From contig NZ_FQWI01000002.1 in the NCBI RefSeq assembly GCF_900129615.1, positions 62,001 to 126,000 on the forward strand: DNA of 64,000 bases. Direction: 5' to 3'. Both the position numbers and the translations under genes were made by a program. This document shows, piece after piece, positions 62,019-64,000 of the stretch. How positions within the stretch are numbered: the first letter of the stretch is position 1; every line of letters begins with the position of its first letter. The notes under the pieces were generated by a model, which saw only the letters and a list, made by a program, of their open reading frames with translations, was not told where the DNA came from and did not search any database. This DNA is from Pectobacterium carotovorum. Its GTDB lineage: Bacteria > Pseudomonadota > Gammaproteobacteria > Enterobacterales > Enterobacteriaceae.

Positions 62019-62335
62019 TGGACTTTATTCCTATTTGACTTATAGGAATATACGTAACTTGGTGTTTTTATTTATCTTATTATGTACATATGTATCTATT
62101 TATTTCATTAAACTTATCGCCAGCTACCATTAAATGGTGTGATAACTTAATGTTGATCACAAAAAGCCGATCGTAAAAATCTTGGTTATCGCACCGTGTT
62201 TTAGGGGGATCTCCTGCCTGATATATTCCTGAATGCTATTTTTCTTGTCGTTCTTATGCTTTTCCTGCCGATGTGCGAGCAATACCCTCTGAAATCCTGT
62301 CAAAGCGCAAGGAAAGTGCGTTATCTGATGTAAAT

Positions 62336-62354
62336 AATAATGAGAACGACTATC
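62336..62354. promoter_or_regulatory. Fur-like site before exbBD
   Basis: AATAATGAGAACGACTATC matches the Fur consensus at 14 of 19 positions, about 135 bases before the exbB start. exbBD is Fur-regulated in enterobacteria. Confidence 0.55.
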
Positions 62355-62424
62355 AATTCGTTCAGGGTTTGGTATCATTTCAGGCTGCGTTATTGCGGCA
62401 TTATACCTGCGAATATGTGCGGAT

Positions 62425-62470
62425 ATTGTACAGAACAGATGATTGTACAGAACAGATGATTGTACAGAAC
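62425..62470 (+). repeat. 17-bp tandem repeat in the exbB leader
   Basis: ATTGTACAGAACAGATG occurs at 62425-62441 and 62442-62458, and its first 12 bases again at 62459-62470, about 2.7 units. It ends 18 bases before the GTG start. Confidence 0.9.
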
Positions 62471-62488
62471 GAATGGTGGAGGCACAGC

Positions 62489-63499
62489 GTGAAGACGGCT
62501 GTCAGTAATACAACTCAACAGGTGTTATCAACCTGGCAAAAAAAACGTGGCGCGCTCAGCGCATTTTCCCGTAGCGTGCTGGTTATCCTGCTGTGTACGG
62601 CAGGACTAAGTGGAAATGCGTTTGCGGCTCCGGCAACTGCACCGTTATCGACAGAGAATGCAGCACCAGCCGTTCAACCTGCTGCTGCGTCGCCTTCCGC
62701 TCCTGTGACGACCGATGCGCAGGCACCAGCGTCAGCACTCGCGCTGCCTGCCAGTGCGGCACCGGGCACCAATAACCTGATGAAAACCGATTTGTCCGTC
62801 TGGGGTATGTACCAGCACGCCGATGCCGTCGTGAAAACGGTGATGATCGGTTTGCTGCTGGCCTCCGTGATTACCTGGGCGATCTTCTTCAGTAAAAGCG
62901 TTGAGATGTCTGGTGCGAAACGCCGTCTGCGCCGTGAGTATCTGGCGTTGGAACAGGCGAAAACGCTGGACGACGCGCTGGAAACCGCGGACGCGTTCAA
63001 AGCAGGCAGCGTTGCACAGCAACTGCTGGTCGATGCGCAGAACGAACTGGAGCTTTCCGCACGTTCCGATGACAACAACGGAATTAAAGAGCGCACCGCG
63101 TTTCGTCTGGAACGTCGCGTAGCGGCTACCGGGCGTCACATGGGGCGTGGTAACGGTTATCTGGCGACGGTCGGCGCGGTTGCCCCGTTCGTGGGGCTGT
63201 TCGGTACGGTATGGGGCATCATGAACAGCTTCATCGGTATCGCACAGACGCAAACCACCAATCTGGCGGTAGTGGCACCAGGGATCGCAGAAGCCCTGCT
63301 GGCGACGGCGATTGGCCTGGTTGCGGCGATTCCTGCGGTTGTCATCTATAACGTCTTTGCTCGCTCGATTGCCAGCTACAAAGCGATGGTCGGCGATGTG
63401 GCTGCACAAGTGCTGCTGCTGCAAAGTCGCGATCTCGACGTGGCTGCCAGCAACGATAACCGGGCGTCTTCAGCAGCGCATAAACTGCGGGTGGGTTAA
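62489..63499 (+). CDS. exbB: TonB system biopolymer transport protein ExbB
   Basis: ExbB with ExbD forms the proton-driven motor that powers TonB and outer-membrane receptors. From the GTG at 62489 (GGAGG six bases upstream) the product has 336 residues, longer than the 244 of E. coli. The extra part is an N-terminal signal-like segment ending near NAFAAP and an Ala/Pro/Ser-rich periplasmic stretch (about 47-95). The MotA/TolQ-like core follows, with GYLATVGAVAPFVGLFGTVWGIM and EALLATAIGLVAAIPAVVIYN. Extended ExbB forms are common in Serratia- and Pseudomonas-like species. Confidence 0.93.
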   Translation: MKTAVSNTTQQVLSTWQKKRGALSAFSRSVLVILLCTAGLSGNAFAAPATAPLSTENAAPAVQPAAASPSAPVTTDAQAPASALALPASAAPGTNNLMKTDLSVWGMYQHADAVVKTVMIGLLLASVITWAIFFSKSVEMSGAKRRLRREYLALEQAKTLDDALETADAFKAGSVAQQLLVDAQNELELSARSDDNNGIKERTAFRLERRVAATGRHMGRGNGYLATVGAVAPFVGLFGTVWGIMNSFIGIAQTQTTNLAVVAPGIAEALLATAIGLVAAIPAVVIYNVFARSIASYKAMVGDVAAQVLLLQSRDLDVAASNDNRASSAAHKLRVG

Positions 63500-63502
63500 G
63501 TC

Positions 63503-63928
63503 ATGGCGATGCATTTGAAGGAGGACGTGAGTGATGACGGTGAAATGCATGACATTAACGTCACGCCGTTCATTGACGTCATGCTGGTTCTGCTGATTAT
63601 CTTCATGGTGGCGGCCCCGCTGGCAACGGTAGACATTCGTGTCGATCTGCCAGCCTCATCGGCAGCACCACAGCCGCGGCCGGAAAAACCGCTTTATCTG
63701 ACGGTAAAAGCAGATAAGCAAATGTTCCTGGGGGAAGAGGTGGTTAGCGAGCAGTCGCTGGCGCAGGTGCTGGATGCGAAAACCAGTGCCAATAAAGAAA
63801 CGACCATCTTCTTCCAGGCGGATAAAAGCGTCGATTATGAAACCATCATGAGCGTGATGGATTCACTGCGTAAGGCGGGCTACCTCAAGGTTGGCCTGGT
63901 CGGTGCGGAAACCGCTGCCGCTAAATAA
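63503..63928 (+). CDS. exbD: TonB system transport protein ExbD
   Basis: The 141-residue partner of ExbB, with one membrane helix (about residues 25-45) that carries the essential aspartate in TPFIDVMLVLLIIFMV and a periplasmic C-terminal domain. Two ATG codons are possible (63503 and 63509). Follows exbB after three bases; tonB itself is not in the window. Confidence 0.96.
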   Translation: MAMHLKEDVSDDGEMHDINVTPFIDVMLVLLIIFMVAAPLATVDIRVDLPASSAAPQPRPEKPLYLTVKADKQMFLGEEVVSEQSLAQVLDAKTSANKETTIFFQADKSVDYETIMSVMDSLRKAGYLKVGLVGAETAAAK

Positions 63929-63950
63929 CGGCTGAGGGTTGTGTTGTAAG

Positions 63951-63987
63951 AAGGAATGCGGGCGTTCAAACCGCGTTCCTTTTTTTA
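63951..63987 (+). terminator. exbBD terminator
   Basis: AAGGAATGCGG (63951-63961) pairs with CCGCGTTCCTT (63971-63981), one G-T pair, followed by a run of T residues. Confidence 0.88.
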
Positions 63988-64000
63988 CGTCTGTAGATTT

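Larger units (their letters stand above)
61784..62488. promoter_or_regulatory. Divergent TRAP / exbB control region
   Basis: In these 705 bases no gene is supported; a reading frame from 62273 continues into exbB but has no ribosome site. It holds, from left to right, the TRAP promoter (-10 at 61953-61958 on the - strand), a KdgR-like box (62000-62018), a Fur-like site (62336-62354), a 17-bp tandem repeat (62425-62470) and the exbB ribosome site GGAGG. Confidence 0.55.

Overview
The window looks like a chromosomal segment of a soft-rot enterobacterium, most likely Pectobacterium. This is inferred from the gene order and from protein similarity recalled from memory, not from a search. The backbone follows familiar Escherichia coli gene blocks: zapE-rplM-rpsI-sspAB, gltBD-yhcC-arcB-arcZ-elbB-mtgA, dolP-diaA-yraN-lpoA-rsmI-rnpB, ygiD/ygiCB-tolC-nudF-yqiB-cpdA-yqiA-parE, mdaB, parC-plsC-ftsP, and dkgA-yqhD-yqhC-yghB-metC-exbBD. 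Three ERIC elements are dispersed between these blocks. No transposase, integrase, tRNA, prophage or CRISPR array was seen.

Layout. 1-1.9 kb: the 3' part of zapE and the ribosomal protein operon rplM-rpsI with two terminators. 1.98-7.9 kb: an accessory sugar-acid island between rpsI and sspA, with an MHS-type transporter, L-idonate 5-dehydrogenase, 5-keto-gluconate reductase, a FadR/GntR regulator and an enolase-superfamily sugar-acid dehydratase. Three copies of a palindromic FadR-type operator lie in its two regulatory gaps. 8.3-11.2 kb: sspAB, an acetoin/butanediol-type reductase and a GFA-family zinc protein. 11.2-21.2 kb: gltD, gltB, yhcC and arcB, then the sRNA gene arcZ antisense to that direction. 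21.6-29.6 kb: elbB, mtgA, a secreted alginate-lyase-family protein, the dolP-diaA-yraN-lpoA group, rsmI and RNase P RNA. 29.7-30.3 kb: a RelE/StbE-type toxin-antitoxin pair directly behind rnpB. 30.5-41.5 kb: ygiD, ygiCB, tolC, nudF to parE, a LysR regulator and mdaB. 41.6-46 kb: an accessory block with a candidate small transcript, a Fur-controlled TonB-dependent receptor and three small genes of immunity-gene character. 46.2-52 kb: parC, plsC, ftsP and a HutC/GntR regulator. 52-58.6 kb: dkgA, yqhD, a nitroreductase, yqhC, yghB and metC. 58.9-61.8 kb: a TRAP transporter with a candidate KdgR box upstream. 62.3-63.9 kb: exbB-exbD with a Fur-like site and a 17-bp tandem repeat in the leader.

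How the genes work together. The island encodes a likely route from L-idonate through 5-keto-D-gluconate to D-gluconate and then to 2-keto-3-deoxygluconate (KDG). A dehydratase replaces the gluconate kinase of the E. coli idn system. KDG is also the central intermediate of pectin breakdown, and the KdgR-like site before the TRAP operon points to uronate uptake, so two accessory modules may feed one node. DkgA could in principle supply 2-keto-L-gulonate towards L-idonate. Iron control appears twice, at the TonB-dependent receptor and at exbBD, the motor that would energise it. YqhC probably controls the reductases YqhD and the adjacent nitroreductase. The strongest leads for something undescribed are the candidate small RNA or 21-residue peptide at 41.68-41.77 kb, the immunity-like cluster at 44.4-46.0 kb, and the operator-linked idonate island.
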